Assembly: GCF_011761355.1 (NCBI RefSeq)
Contig: NZ_JAASRW010000001.1
Coordinates: forward strand, 1,115,867-1,179,866
Reading direction: 5' to 3'
DNA length: 64,000 nt
Source: Paenibacillus lupini
GTDB taxonomy: Bacteria > Bacillota > Bacilli > Paenibacillales > Paenibacillaceae
Both the position numbers and the translations under genes were made by a program. The notes under the pieces were generated by a model that did not search any database, was not told where the DNA came from, and saw nothing but the letters and a program-made list of their open reading frames with translations. This document shows, piece after piece, positions 16,923 to 26,361 of this stretch (positions within the stretch are counted from its first letter, which is position 1; each line of letters begins with the position of its first letter).

Positions 16923-17522
16923 ATGAAGAAATATAAGCTTCAACTATCCATACTTGGTGTCATTATTTTAGTGTTTATATCTATAATGACTTATATTTGG
17001 ATAAAAAACACTCGTTCAATCTATACTCAAATAGATTCATCTATGAGAGCGATTGACGTTAACTATAGCGAGATATTAGATGTTCATTTCGATAATAAAC
17101 ACAACCTAGTATTTTATTTAACAAATAACGAACGGATAGGTATAGTGAGCTTACGCAAAACTCTAACGGGATTCAAATTAAAAAGTCACATCAATAATTC
17201 CGAATTTATTGCTGATAAGGACATAAGCTGGCATGGTACAGAAAAAACCAATGTTGATATACATTTACTTTATGGCAAAGTTCAGAACTCAGAAACTACT
17301 CAAATTATTATTGTCAGTGAAGGAAATCAATCAGCAAATATAATCAAGAATGGGTCTCATACTTTTTGGTATTTCTTATCCGATGATGAACTTCATTTAC
17401 CAATTACTATTCAAACTTTCGATAAAGATGGTAAAAAGCTATATGAAACTGGAGATATTAACTACTGGAATGAAATTAACCAAAAACTGAGGATAAGTAA
17501 TGAAAATGATTCTCTTGGGTGA
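16923..17522 (+). CDS. Membrane-anchored protein of unknown function
   Basis: A 199-aa protein with one N-terminal transmembrane segment (KLQLSILGVIILVFISIMTYIW, about residues 5-26) and an extracytoplasmic beta-rich remainder. No family was recognised. GGGGGG precedes ATG 16923. The next coding unit, another single-pass protein, starts 6 nt after its stop, so the two form a pair. AT-rich (clearly lower GC than the SWIM-SNF2 block that follows). Confidence 0.7.
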   Translation: MKKYKLQLSILGVIILVFISIMTYIWIKNTRSIYTQIDSSMRAIDVNYSEILDVHFDNKHNLVFYLTNNERIGIVSLRKTLTGFKLKSHINNSEFIADKDISWHGTEKTNVDIHLLYGKVQNSETTQIIIVSEGNQSANIIKNGSHTFWYFLSDDELHLPITIQTFDKDGKKLYETGDINYWNEINQKLRISNENDSLG

Positions 17523-17527
17523 AGGAA

Positions 17528-18054
17528 ATGGCTAAAAAAGGTTGGATTGTCACTGTTAGCTTGCTGCCGTTCTAATAATCGTATTCTTGGCACAAAACAA
17601 AAAAATCGAAACCCTACGATTACAATTAGATGAAACGAACCAGGAATTAAAAGAGAAAAAAGATGAAATCAACACAACCAAGAGCGAAATAAATGCTCAG
17701 AAGAAAGAACTTCTTAAGGTAACATACAATTTAGAATTGGAAAGAAAGGCATATGAAGAAAAAAACAAGGTGTTAAACGAAAAATTAAAATATACAGATT
17801 CAATGGTATTTACTAATGAATCGCGGTTGTTCGGGGAAAGAGCACCTGTGGTTGACAGTTCCATCCCATCAGATCTCTCTTCAACAATTACTGAGTTGTT
17901 TGCGGCAATGCAGAACAACGATGCGGCAAAATTCGCTGTTCTGGATAAAAAGGGAGTTCTAACATCTTTTTACAAGAAGCGAGATATGGTTGAAAAAATA
18001 TTGTGGATACAAAACGACCCTAATCATAGAGCCGTGGCCGTAAAAGAGTGGTAA
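17528..18054 (+). pseudogene. Membrane-anchored coiled-coil protein, frameshifted in the anchor
   Basis: ATG 17528 with GAAGGA starts MAKKGWIVTVSLL and then meets a stop (TAA 17573). One base earlier the frame changes: VLIIVFLAQNKKIETL continues openly to 18054. Restoring one G in CTGCCGTTC gives a continuous transmembrane helix (TVSLLAVLIIVFLAQ), then a heptad-like coiled coil (about residues 22-85, rich in E/K/N) and a globular tail. A single-base deletion is therefore the simplest reading; a sequencing error cannot be excluded. Pairs with the preceding membrane protein. Confidence 0.75.
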
Positions 18055-18080
18055 GCCGCAAAAACTGCGGCTTTTTTTTG
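18054..18080 (+). terminator. Intrinsic terminator
   Basis: AGCCGCA (18054-18060) pairs with TGCGGCT (18066-18072), followed by a T run. It belongs to the recurrent GTCGCA/TGCGGC hairpin group of this window. Confidence 0.9.
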
Positions 18081-18209
18081 TTTTTTGTATAGAAGTACGT
18101 TAGGCCGAATTATAAGAGGCGTTCAGGTCCCGCTGGCAGAAGAGATGATGGTATAATAGAGAGCGAAGTTTTAAGAATACATAACGATGTAAACGGGAGT
18201 CAAAAGATA

Positions 18210-19940
18210 ATGGATATGGACTACATACTGGATGACGTAGCGTGGCGGGGGCTGCTGGAAGGCGTCGCCGAGTGCTTCGACGAACTGACGATCATACGGG
18301 GGTTTCAATATTTTAAACAGGGACGGGTCGAGGAGCTGGTGCTCCGCGACGACGGCGTGCACGTGGACGCGCGCGTCAAGGATAACCGGATGTACGATGT
18401 CGCCGTCGATCTGGACGATCTCACGGCGAGTGAATGTGCCTGCTCAAAAAGCTCCTGCACGCACATGGCCGCTACCTTGATGCGTTACGCGGAGCTGTGT
18501 GGCCGGCCGATCCAGGCACTCGCCAACGCGCGCAGCGCCTTGAAAAGCGCGGCCGTCAGCGCCAAGCCTGGCGCGGCGCCGGACGGCAGACGCTTCGGTG
18601 CCCGCGCGGACGTTGAAGGAGGAGCAGCCGCAGGATCGACGTCCTGGGCTGGCAACGAAAGCGAAGGCGCAAACCGCGGTGCCGTGCCGGAGGCCTCTCG
18701 GCCCGTCCGGCCGACCTTGACGGAGGCGGAGCTGACCGAGCTCCCCGTGGCTAAGTGGCACGATCGGTTCCAGGCACGCTGCGGACCGATGCACCTGCAT
18801 TTCCGCACGGCACAGGAGGCCAGCGAGCTGCTCTCCGACCTGCAGGCGATGCGGCCCGTGCTGCCTTGGGCGCTGGAGCAATTATTCACCCTTCATACTC
18901 TGCTTTTCGTGCTGGAGCGGATGATCAAGCCAGCCCAGGCGGACACGCGCCAATCGGGCTTATTCATGGGCTACCATACAAAGCTCGCGATGGAGGGGTT
19001 GCGCGGCCATGCGCGAAGCCTGCTCGAAGACAAGCTGGCGCTGGCGGACGATAGCTCGGCGTATTGGGACCGGTTGATGGAGACGGCAGATTTCCTCCGG
19101 GAGAGCATGCTGACCGAGGATAAAACCCTCGGCTGCTTCGCTGAGCTCTATGCTTCGCTGTGGCTGCGCTGGCTAGGTCCCGGATCGGCCGGAACTGCAC
19201 CTTTGTACGAGAAGGAGCTGCGCAAGCTGCAGGTGGCGGAAGCGGAGCTCGGCCCGGCCCTGTCGCGATTGCCGTGGACGCTCGCGCAGTGCCTGCTCCT
19301 GCTCTACCTCGCGCGCGACGCGGAAGCGCTGACTTTAATCGCTCGGGACGGAAGCAAGCTGATGCTGAAGCCGGAGCATCTCAACCCGCAGCTCGGTTTC
19401 CTCGAGCACGCGGAGCAATGGGTGCGGCTGCGCGACTGGCTCGCGGTGACCGGTCCGCTGCTCGTCGGCGTTCGTAGCGAGGATCTCACGCTCTACGGCG
19501 ACTATTGGGCGTCGGTCGTGGCGCAGCTGCCGGAGGCGGAATCGGAGATGTGGCGCACGCTCCAGGCGATGCTGCCGTTCTCGCGCACCGTCTACGAGGA
19601 TGCGTTGGCGGCTCACGGCAGGTGGGACCGCTGGATCGACCTGCAAATGTGCATGGGCCAGGATCCGCTGTCGTTCCGAGTGACCGTGCTGAAGCCGGTC
19701 GAGAAGGACGCGCCGGAGCTGCTGCTGCCCTTCTACCATCAGGCGGTGGAACGGTACGTGCTGCAGAAAAACCGCGACGGCTACAAAGCAGCAGCGAAGC
19801 TGCTGAAGCGGCTCGCCAAGCTGTACGCGCGCCTGAAGAAAGGCGAGCGATGGGAGCAGTTCATCATTGCGTTCGCGAGTCGGAACAGCCGGTTGCGGGC
19901 GTTGCAGGAAGAACTGCGTAAAGGAGGACTGTTGTCATGA
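18210..19940 (+). CDS. SWIM zinc-finger protein, partner of SNF2 helicase
   Basis: A 576-aa protein with a SWIM zinc finger near the N-terminus: CACSKSSCTH (Cys76, Cys78, Cys83, His85). The rest is alpha-helical, Arg/Ala/Leu-rich, without recognised domains. SWIM proteins bind DNA or protein and in Firmicutes are regularly encoded beside a SNF2 ATPase. The stop overlaps the SNF2 start (ATGA, 19937-19940), implying coupled translation and a joint complex. ATG 18210 has GGGAG upstream. The coding sequence is markedly GC-richer than the flanking genes. Confidence 0.9.
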   Translation: MDMDYILDDVAWRGLLEGVAECFDELTIIRGFQYFKQGRVEELVLRDDGVHVDARVKDNRMYDVAVDLDDLTASECACSKSSCTHMAATLMRYAELCGRPIQALANARSALKSAAVSAKPGAAPDGRRFGARADVEGGAAAGSTSWAGNESEGANRGAVPEASRPVRPTLTEAELTELPVAKWHDRFQARCGPMHLHFRTAQEASELLSDLQAMRPVLPWALEQLFTLHTLLFVLERMIKPAQADTRQSGLFMGYHTKLAMEGLRGHARSLLEDKLALADDSSAYWDRLMETADFLRESMLTEDKTLGCFAELYASLWLRWLGPGSAGTAPLYEKELRKLQVAEAELGPALSRLPWTLAQCLLLLYLARDAEALTLIARDGSKLMLKPEHLNPQLGFLEHAEQWVRLRDWLAVTGPLLVGVRSEDLTLYGDYWASVVAQLPEAESEMWRTLQAMLPFSRTVYEDALAAHGRWDRWIDLQMCMGQDPLSFRVTVLKPVEKDAPELLLPFYHQAVERYVLQKNRDGYKAAAKLLKRLAKLYARLKKGERWEQFIIAFASRNSRLRALQEELRKGGLLS

Positions 19941-22900
19941 ACACATACGCTGATACACTTACGATTCAAGCGAGCTTGACCGAACAAGGCGACGCGCTAA
20001 TCTTTGGCGCGGATGCGTCCGGCTACGCGCCGGGGCTGCTCGTCAAGCAGCGGCTGTTCGCGCGGCACGAGCCGTCTTTCTATGGCACGGAGCTCGAAAT
20101 CGAGAAGCTGCATGACGAGCTGGAGCTCGTCGTGCTGCCGGCGGAGATGGTCTTGCCGTTCTTCGCCAATCCCGAATTGCTGCCGATGCACATGACCTGG
20201 CAGCTCGAAGGCGACGCCGCGCGGATCGCCGCGCTCGCACCGGCTCTGGAGCGCGGTGTCGAGGAGCGGAAATTCATCCCGAGCTTCGAGGCTTACAAGG
20301 CTGGCAAGCTGCGGTGGACATGGGACGCGGTGGCGCTCGATGCGATGACGCGCCGGTTGCTTCGCGCACTCGAGCACAGCGGACCAGACGAGGACGGCGA
20401 TTGGGACGAAGAAGCCCAGGGCACGGAAGAGGCAGATGCCGCCTTGCTGGCCGGCCTCGGCGCCGCCTTCTCCGCGGCAGTGTTTCAGCGCCATTACGGC
20501 ACGGAGGAAGCCGCAGGCGACCTACGCCGCGACTTCCCTCTACTATTCGACCGCGCCGGGGCGGCAACAGGCCTCGACGAGCGCGGCTGGCTCGTTGCCG
20601 CCGGCTGGAAGGCAGACACGCTGCCGTTCCGGCCGCTCCTGCAGCTGCTAGAGCCGGAGCCGGAGGATATCGAAGCCGGCTGGCGCCTCGCTCTCCTGCT
20701 GCAAGATAAGCTCGATCAAGCGAAGCTCGTGCCGGTTCGGCTGGCCGCGGACGGCGAAGCCTCCGGGACGTGGCCCACAGGATGGACGCCGCACGTGCGC
20801 GAGCGATCCGCTGCCTGGCTCGCGCATCTTCGCGCGAGCCTGCCGGCGGACCGGCTGGACGGCAGCCCCGTAGACGTGTTGAATGCCCCACTGACGGATG
20901 AGAACGCATGGCAGTTCCTGACCGTGGACAGCCAGCGCCTCCTGGCCGCAGGCTGGCAGGTGCTGCTGCCCGCCTGGTGGGAGGAGGCGAGCCGCAAGAA
21001 GCCGCGACTGCGCGCGAAGGTGCGCCCAGGCGAAGGCGAAGGGGAGAGCGCGGGCGGCAGCCGGTCCTTCTTCGGTCTCAATGCGCTGATTGAATTCGAT
21101 TGGCATGTCTCTATCGGTAACGCCGACCTCAGCGAGGCGGAGTTCAGGGAGCTGGTTGCCCGCGGCGAGCGGCTCGTTCAGTTTCGTGGACAATGGGTGC
21201 CTCTCGATCCCGGCCTGCTCGCGCAGATCCGCAAAGCGATGGCGGGAGCCGATCCGCAGCGAGGCTTGTCCTTCCAGTACGTCCTGCAGATGCATCTGCG
21301 CCGCAACCGCGACTTCTTTATACCGGCGGCCTCGAGCAAGGACAGCGAAAATGGCGGCGAGGAGGACGGCATGAACGAAGGTGAACTAGAGATGGACGTC
21401 GAGTTGAACGCCCACTTGACGACCGTCATGGCGCAGCTGACGCAGCAGACGGACTGGCCGTCTGTCCCCGTGCCGCCGACACTGCATGCGGAGCTGCGCA
21501 GCTACCAGCAGGGCGGCTTCTCCTGGCTCGCGTTTCTGCGAAGGTTCGGGCTCGGCGCTGTCCTAGCAGACGATATGGGCCTTGGAAAGACGATTCAATT
21601 CATCACGTACCTGCTGCACGTCGCCGAGGAAGCGTCCGCAAACGGAGGACGCTGTCCCGCCTTGCTGATCTGCCCGACCTCGGTGCTAGGCAACTGGCAG
21701 AAGGAGGTGCGCCGCTTCGCGCCATCGCTGCGCATCCTGCTCCATTACGGCAGCAAGCGGTTGGGAGGCGACGCGTTCTACGCGGAAGCGTCGGAGGTCG
21801 ACCTCGTGCTGACCTCGTACGCGACGGCGACGCTGGACCAGGAGCTGCTCGGCGGCTATACGTGGTCGGCGATCTGCCTCGACGAGGCGCAGAACATCAA
21901 GAACGCCGGCACGAAGCAGGCTATAGCGGTCAAGAGCTTCCCCGCGCGGCACCGAATCGCGCTGACGGGCACACCGATCGAGAACAAGCTCGCGGAGCTG
22001 TGGTCGATCTACGATTTTACCAATCCAGGCTATCTCGGTACCGCCCGCGCCTTTGCCGAGCGGTTCGGCCAGGCAATCGAGCGCGAACGCGACGAGACGC
22101 GGACGCAAGAGCTGCAGCGACTAGTGAAGCCGTTCATGCTCCGGCGTAAGAAGAAGGATCCGAACATTATGCTGGACCTGCCGGAGAAGAACGAAATGAA
22201 GACGTACATCCATCTCACCGGTGAACAGAGTGCACTCTACGAGCAGACCGTGAAGGAATTGATGGACGAGGTCAAAAAGCTGGAGGGCATCCAGCGAAAA
22301 GGCGCGATCCTCTCCGCGCTGACACGACTGAAGCAGCTGTGCGACCATCCTGTGCTGCTGACGAAGGAGGCAGTGCCGGTGCCGGAGGACGAGCGCGAGG
22401 AAGCCGCCGAATCGGCGATGCTCATCAGCCGTTCCGCCAAGCTCGAACGGCTGCTTGATCTCGTAAAGGAGCTTCGTGAGGAGGGCGAGCGCTGCCTCAT
22501 CTTCACGCAGTACATCGGGATGGGCGAAATGCTTCAGCGAGTGCTAGGCCGGGAGCTTGGCGAGCCCGTCCTATACCTCCACGGCGGCTCGTCTAAGATG
22601 GCGCGTGATCGGATGATCGAGCAGTTCCAGTCCCAGGAGCTGCCGGACTCAGAACAACCGAACGTGTTCATTCTATCGATCAAAGCCGGCGGCGTCGGGC
22701 TCAACCTGACCGCGGCTAACCACGTGTTTCATTTCGATCGCTGGTGGAACCCCGCCGTGGAGAACCAAGCGACGGACCGCGCCTACCGGATGGGCCAGAC
22801 GCGTGACGTGCAGGTGCACAAGTTCATCTCACTCGGCACGCTGGAGGAGCGGATCGACGAGATGCTCGAGAGCAAGCAGCAGCTGAGCGACGACGTCATC

Positions 22901-22984
22901 ACGAGCTCGGAAGGCTGGATCACGGAGCTGTCGACGGACGCGCTGCGTGACCTGTTCACGTTACGGCGCGACTGGTCGGAATAG
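19937..22984 (+). CDS. SNF2-family DEAD/DEAH-like ATPase (helicase)
   Basis: A 1015-aa Swi2/Snf2 ATPase. After a variable 480-aa N-terminal region come motif I DDMGLGKT (Lys551), motif II DEAQ (from Asp649), motif III LTGTPIEN, and the C-terminal half with TQYIGMGE, SIKAGGVGLNLT (motif V) and DRAYRMGQ (motif VI). These enzymes translocate on double-stranded DNA and remodel protein-DNA complexes; the SWIM partner probably gives specificity. Similar to the YwqA type of Bacillus. GC-rich like its partner. A terminator follows at 23044. Confidence 0.95.
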   Translation: MNTYADTLTIQASLTEQGDALIFGADASGYAPGLLVKQRLFARHEPSFYGTELEIEKLHDELELVVLPAEMVLPFFANPELLPMHMTWQLEGDAARIAALAPALERGVEERKFIPSFEAYKAGKLRWTWDAVALDAMTRRLLRALEHSGPDEDGDWDEEAQGTEEADAALLAGLGAAFSAAVFQRHYGTEEAAGDLRRDFPLLFDRAGAATGLDERGWLVAAGWKADTLPFRPLLQLLEPEPEDIEAGWRLALLLQDKLDQAKLVPVRLAADGEASGTWPTGWTPHVRERSAAWLAHLRASLPADRLDGSPVDVLNAPLTDENAWQFLTVDSQRLLAAGWQVLLPAWWEEASRKKPRLRAKVRPGEGEGESAGGSRSFFGLNALIEFDWHVSIGNADLSEAEFRELVARGERLVQFRGQWVPLDPGLLAQIRKAMAGADPQRGLSFQYVLQMHLRRNRDFFIPAASSKDSENGGEEDGMNEGELEMDVELNAHLTTVMAQLTQQTDWPSVPVPPTLHAELRSYQQGGFSWLAFLRRFGLGAVLADDMGLGKTIQFITYLLHVAEEASANGGRCPALLICPTSVLGNWQKEVRRFAPSLRILLHYGSKRLGGDAFYAEASEVDLVLTSYATATLDQELLGGYTWSAICLDEAQNIKNAGTKQAIAVKSFPARHRIALTGTPIENKLAELWSIYDFTNPGYLGTARAFAERFGQAIERERDETRTQELQRLVKPFMLRRKKKDPNIMLDLPEKNEMKTYIHLTGEQSALYEQTVKELMDEVKKLEGIQRKGAILSALTRLKQLCDHPVLLTKEAVPVPEDEREEAAESAMLISRSAKLERLLDLVKELREEGERCLIFTQYIGMGEMLQRVLGRELGEPVLYLHGGSSKMARDRMIEQFQSQELPDSEQPNVFILSIKAGGVGLNLTAANHVFHFDRWWNPAVENQATDRAYRMGQTRDVQVHKFISLGTLEERIDEMLESKQQLSDDVITSSEGWITELSTDALRDLFTLRRDWSE

Positions 22985-23043
22985 GGGTTGACGCGGGTAT
23001 GCGAGATCTGTACGAACCGACTGTTATTAGTTGAAAACATTTT

Positions 23044-23076
23044 GGAGCAGTTTGCCACCGGCAACTGCTCCTTTTT
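23044..23076 (+). terminator. Intrinsic terminator of the SWIM-SNF2 operon
   Basis: GGAGCAGTT(T)GCC pairs with GGCAACTGCTCC (23060-23071), then TTTTTATT. The GGAGCAGTTTGCC sequence recurs at 58129 and 61332, so this is one copy of a dispersed repeat. Confidence 0.9.
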
Positions 23077-23249
23077 ATTACACTAAAGGACAGAGAAGTC
23101 CCAGTATGTGGTAATATAAAGGCAGTTCAATATACAACATGATGGCAGTGAAACCCTAGTATTTGGCTACACTGATATCATTAGCTAACTGGCAAAGCAA
23201 ATATTTTCACGAATATATTAAGCATACTAATTCGAAAGGTCTGAAAGAA

Positions 23250-23786
23250 ATGAATAATGAGGAATTATATTTAGAAATAAAAGAAGCAAAAGAGTCCCAA
23301 TTGGATTTCTTTGTGACACAGTTCTCACCTGATAATCCAATCTATCAGTACAATAGTTTTGCTTTATAAAAGAGGGGTGAGGGACTATATTTGATTGCTT
23401 GGCATAATAACTCCCCTATCGGACATTTCTTACTACGATGGAGTGGTCTTAATAATGATTCAGTAACAAAATTACTGGACATTACACATAGCGCTTTCTT
23501 ATAAGCAGGGCTAACGATAGATGAATATCGTAGAAAAGGTGTTGCAACCGCAATTATTCAAGAAGCTGAGCGATTAGCAAAAGAAAAAAAATGTACTCGT
23601 ATAGGATTAGAGGTAGGTGTTAGTAATACAGCAGCCAGAAGATTTTATGAGAAATTGGGTTACGTAGATTGGGGACAAGGTGAATTCTTAACTAGCTGGG
23701 AAAATAAAGATGAGAACGGAAATACAGTGATTGAAACGGAAGTTGTAATTTATATGCAGAGAAAACTGGATTCCACAGCCGGTTAA
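23250..23786 (+). pseudogene. GNAT acetyltransferase with two in-frame stop codons
   Basis: One reading frame of 179 codons from ATG 23250 to TAA 23784 encodes a GNAT protein: NNEELYLEIKEAK at the start and the acetyl-CoA loop region DEYRRKGVATAIIQEAERLA, then RRFYEKLGY. Two TAA codons interrupt it, at 23367 and 23502, with no frameshift. Both lie where CAA or GAA would fit. The gene is therefore inactivated by two point mutations but not yet eroded. AT-rich. Recent loss, recoding or assembly error are the alternatives. Confidence 0.8.
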
Positions 23787-23897
23787 TACATAATATCTTT
23801 TTAAAGCGTCCATTTGATGGGCGCTTTTATATTTTTCTTCAGGAAGAGGAAATCTAAAAAGTCCCTAACTTAATTTCTTAAATTTAGTGAAAATATC

Positions 23898-23925
23898 TTG
23901 ATTATCCCCTGAGGGGGGATATAAT
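23898..23925 (+). promoter_or_regulatory. ABC-transporter promoter with CsoR-type operator
   Basis: -35 TTGATT (23898-23903), 16-nt spacer, -10 TATAAT (23920-23925). The spacer is the dyad TATCCCCTGAGGGGGGATA (23904-23922 region), the C-tract/G-tract arrangement of CsoR/RcnR-family operators. An almost identical site precedes the regulator gene at 25788. Binding would block RNA polymerase. Confidence 0.75.
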
Positions 23926-23982
23926 GTTTACTGTCAGTGAGAAAGAACTTGTCACCTTGAACAGTAAGAAAGGAGAGACATC

Positions 23983-25752
23983 ATGTCAAATTTCAAGGCT
24001 TACTTTACATTCGTCAAACCCTATTGGCATCTTGTCTTGATCACTGTTGGAATAGGTATCATTAAGTTCTCTATACCGTTAACCTTGCCATTGCTTATGA
24101 AATATGTGGTGGACGATATCTTGTTAAGTGATCAGGTAAATCATGAAAAGATGACTATGCTGCTGACGGTCATCTCTGGTGCATCTCTATTATTTGTGGT
24201 TATTCGTTATCCGATTGAGTATTACCGGCAGTACTTTGCTCAACTTATTACTTCAAGAATCTTGTTCGATATCCGCAACCGCTTATATCAACATGCTCAA
24301 CGGTTGTCACTGCGTTATTACCAGAACCACAAATCTGGTGAGATCATTTCTCGAATGATGAATGACGTGGAGCAGACGAAAAGTATAGTGGAAACAGGGA
24401 TGATGAACATCTGGTTAGATCTGGTCACTTTGGCCATTGCATTAGGCATAATGAGTTATATGGACTCCTCATTAACTCTGGTCTCCATCGCCATTCTTCC
24501 TTTGTATGCACTTGCTGTTAAATTGCTTTATAAACGACTCCGGATACTTACGAAATCCAGATCACAATCATTAGCAGAGATGCAAGGGTATTTACATGAA
24601 CGAATAAATGGTATACCCGTGATCAAAAGCTTCACGTTAGAACAATTTGAGCAGCAGCAATTCGGGACGAAGAACAAGCAGTTTCTTGAACGTGCTGTTG
24701 CACATACCCGGTGGAATGCTCTTACCAACGGAATTATTAATACACTGACAGATATTGCACCTCTGCTGGTCATCACCTATGGCGGATATCAGGTGATCGA
24801 GGGACATCTATCCATTGGTGCATTCGTTGCTTTCTTTGGTTATTTGGAACGACTGTATAATCCGCTTCGCCGGATTGTGAATGCATCTACGGAACTAACA
24901 CAGGCAAGTGCATCGTTGGAACGTGTCCTGGAATTTATGCACGAACCATATGATGTTGCTGATTCTCTGAAATCCAAACCGATGAATGAGATGAAAGGTC
25001 ACGTTCAATTCGATAAGGTTTGGTTTAAGTATTCTGATGACCAGGATTGGGTGTTAAAAGGAATTGAGCTCGATATTAAGCCAGGTGAAACTGTAGCCTT
25101 GGTGGGGATGAGCGGTGGGGGAAAATCATCTATTGTCAGTTTAATCCCGCGGCTGTATGACATACAGAAGGGTTATCTGCGTATGGATAATGAAGAGATT
25201 AAGGACATTACTCTTCACAGTCTTCGAAGTCAGATTGGTATTGTTCTTCAGGATAACATCTTATTTAGCGGTACTATTAAAGAAAATATATTGCTCGGCA
25301 GACCCGAGGCTTCGGATGAGGATGTTCGTCAAGCAGCATTGGCGGCTAATGCTCATGATTTTATTGAAGGACTTACCCAAGGATATCAGACACAGATCGG
25401 AGAAAGAGGAGTTAAGCTGTCCGGAGGGCAAAAGCAACGTATCGCTATTGCACGTGTGTTTCTGAAAAATCCGAAACTAATTATTTTAGATGAAGCCACT
25501 TCAGCACTTGATCTGGAATCCGAGCATCTGGTCCAGGAATCATTAGAACGTCTGGCCAGAGATCGCACGACAATCATTATTGCTCACCGTTTGTCTACCA
25601 TTACGCATGCTGATCGGATTGTACTTATCGAACAAGGTGAAATCAAAGAAGAGGGCAGCCATACACAATTAATGCATCAGGATGGAGCATATGCAAAACT
25701 GTATAACATTCAAAACGTTGAGACACAGGAAGCACATTTCAATACTTTATAG
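23983..25752 (+). CDS. ABC exporter (fused permease and ATPase), CsoR-controlled
   Basis: A 589-aa half-transporter: six-helix type I exporter domain (about 1-310) and an ATPase domain with Walker A GMSGGGKSS (Lys381), Q loop LQDNILFSG, signature LSGGQKQR, Walker B LIILDEATSALD and switch His in IIAHRLST. It would function as a homodimer in the membrane, pumping substrate outward. AGGAGAG precedes ATG 23983. The operator in its promoter matches the one before the CsoR-type gene downstream, so export of the metal, or of the compound sensed by that regulator, is a reasonable inference. An orthodox multidrug role is the alternative. Confidence 0.93.
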   Translation: MSNFKAYFTFVKPYWHLVLITVGIGIIKFSIPLTLPLLMKYVVDDILLSDQVNHEKMTMLLTVISGASLLFVVIRYPIEYYRQYFAQLITSRILFDIRNRLYQHAQRLSLRYYQNHKSGEIISRMMNDVEQTKSIVETGMMNIWLDLVTLAIALGIMSYMDSSLTLVSIAILPLYALAVKLLYKRLRILTKSRSQSLAEMQGYLHERINGIPVIKSFTLEQFEQQQFGTKNKQFLERAVAHTRWNALTNGIINTLTDIAPLLVITYGGYQVIEGHLSIGAFVAFFGYLERLYNPLRRIVNASTELTQASASLERVLEFMHEPYDVADSLKSKPMNEMKGHVQFDKVWFKYSDDQDWVLKGIELDIKPGETVALVGMSGGGKSSIVSLIPRLYDIQKGYLRMDNEEIKDITLHSLRSQIGIVLQDNILFSGTIKENILLGRPEASDEDVRQAALAANAHDFIEGLTQGYQTQIGERGVKLSGGQKQRIAIARVFLKNPKLIILDEATSALDLESEHLVQESLERLARDRTTIIIAHRLSTITHADRIVLIEQGEIKEEGSHTQLMHQDGAYAKLYNIQNVETQEAHFNTL

Positions 25753-25781
25753 CTCTGTGTTTTTGTATTCAGATAGACACT

Positions 25782-25810
25782 TTAAATTAACCCCGCCAGG
25801 GGGATATAAT
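25782..25810 (+). promoter_or_regulatory. csoR-type gene promoter with operator
   Basis: -35 TTAAAT (25782-25787), 17-nt spacer, -10 TATAAT (25805-25810). The spacer holds TAACCCC-N4-GGGGGATA. It shares CCCC-N4-(G/A)GGGGGATATAAT with the ABC promoter, pointing to autoregulation and joint control. Confidence 0.75.
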
Positions 25811-25836
25811 TAGTGTAGAAGAATGGAGGGCATGCA

Positions 25837-26148
25837 ATGAGTGAAGGGGAAGACGATCAACTTGTACATCATGACCATGATCACGTTCATAAATACAGAA
25901 AGCAAATCGTTAACCGCTTAGCTCGTGTAGAAGGTCACATTCGGGCCGTCAAACAAATGACAGAAAGCGGTCGAGACTGCTCAGATGTTCTACTGCAAAT
26001 TGCTGCGGTTCAGAAAGCGCTGGATAAAGCGGCAAAGCTTCTACTGAAAGATCATTTAGAAAGCTGTGTGGTACATGCTGTGCATCATGGAAACGAAGAG
26101 CAGGTTCTTGCTGATCTGAATAAAGCCTTGGAAAATTATATTCGTTAA
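25837..26148 (+). CDS. CsoR/RcnR-family metal-sensing repressor
   Basis: All-helical DUF156 repressor of 103 aa. RLARVEGHIRAVKQM marks the family; the metal ligands Cys48 (GRDCSD), His73 and Cys77 (DHLESCV) form the C-H-C set used by Cu(I) sensors CsoR and Ni(II) sensor InrS. The N-terminal tail HHDHDHVH adds extra histidines, which favours nickel or cobalt (RcnR/InrS style) but is not proof. GGAGGGC precedes ATG 25837. It is transcribed behind the ABC exporter from its own promoter, which bears the same operator. Metal identity is open. Confidence 0.93.
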   Translation: MSEGEDDQLVHHDHDHVHKYRKQIVNRLARVEGHIRAVKQMTESGRDCSDVLLQIAAVQKALDKAAKLLLKDHLESCVVHAVHHGNEEQVLADLNKALENYIR

Positions 26149-26153
26149 ATACG

Positions 26154-26194
26154 AGATACCCCTTAATTGAAATTAGAGAGGGGTATCTTTTTTG
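26154..26194 (+). terminator. Intrinsic terminator
   Basis: AGATACCCC (26154-26162) pairs with GGGGTATCT (26180-26188), followed by TTTTT. Confidence 0.9.
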
Positions 26195-26361
26195 TTGAAA
26201 ACGAAAAAACGGTGATGAGTTGAGATTAAGAGGTTGGAGGGAAGCAGCCGATCGCTATGACCGGATGCTTTTTCTAGACTAATGGTCAAGATAGCGTAAT
26301 AAAATATAGTTGAATCAACAGCCGGCAACATCGGCAATGGGCAGGTTAGTTAAAGGAGAGG

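Noticed and set aside
20274..20909. Long minus-strand and alternative-frame ORFs inside the SWIM-SNF2 genes
   Set aside because: GC-rich coding DNA gives long spurious frames; helicase and SWIM motifs fix the true frames.
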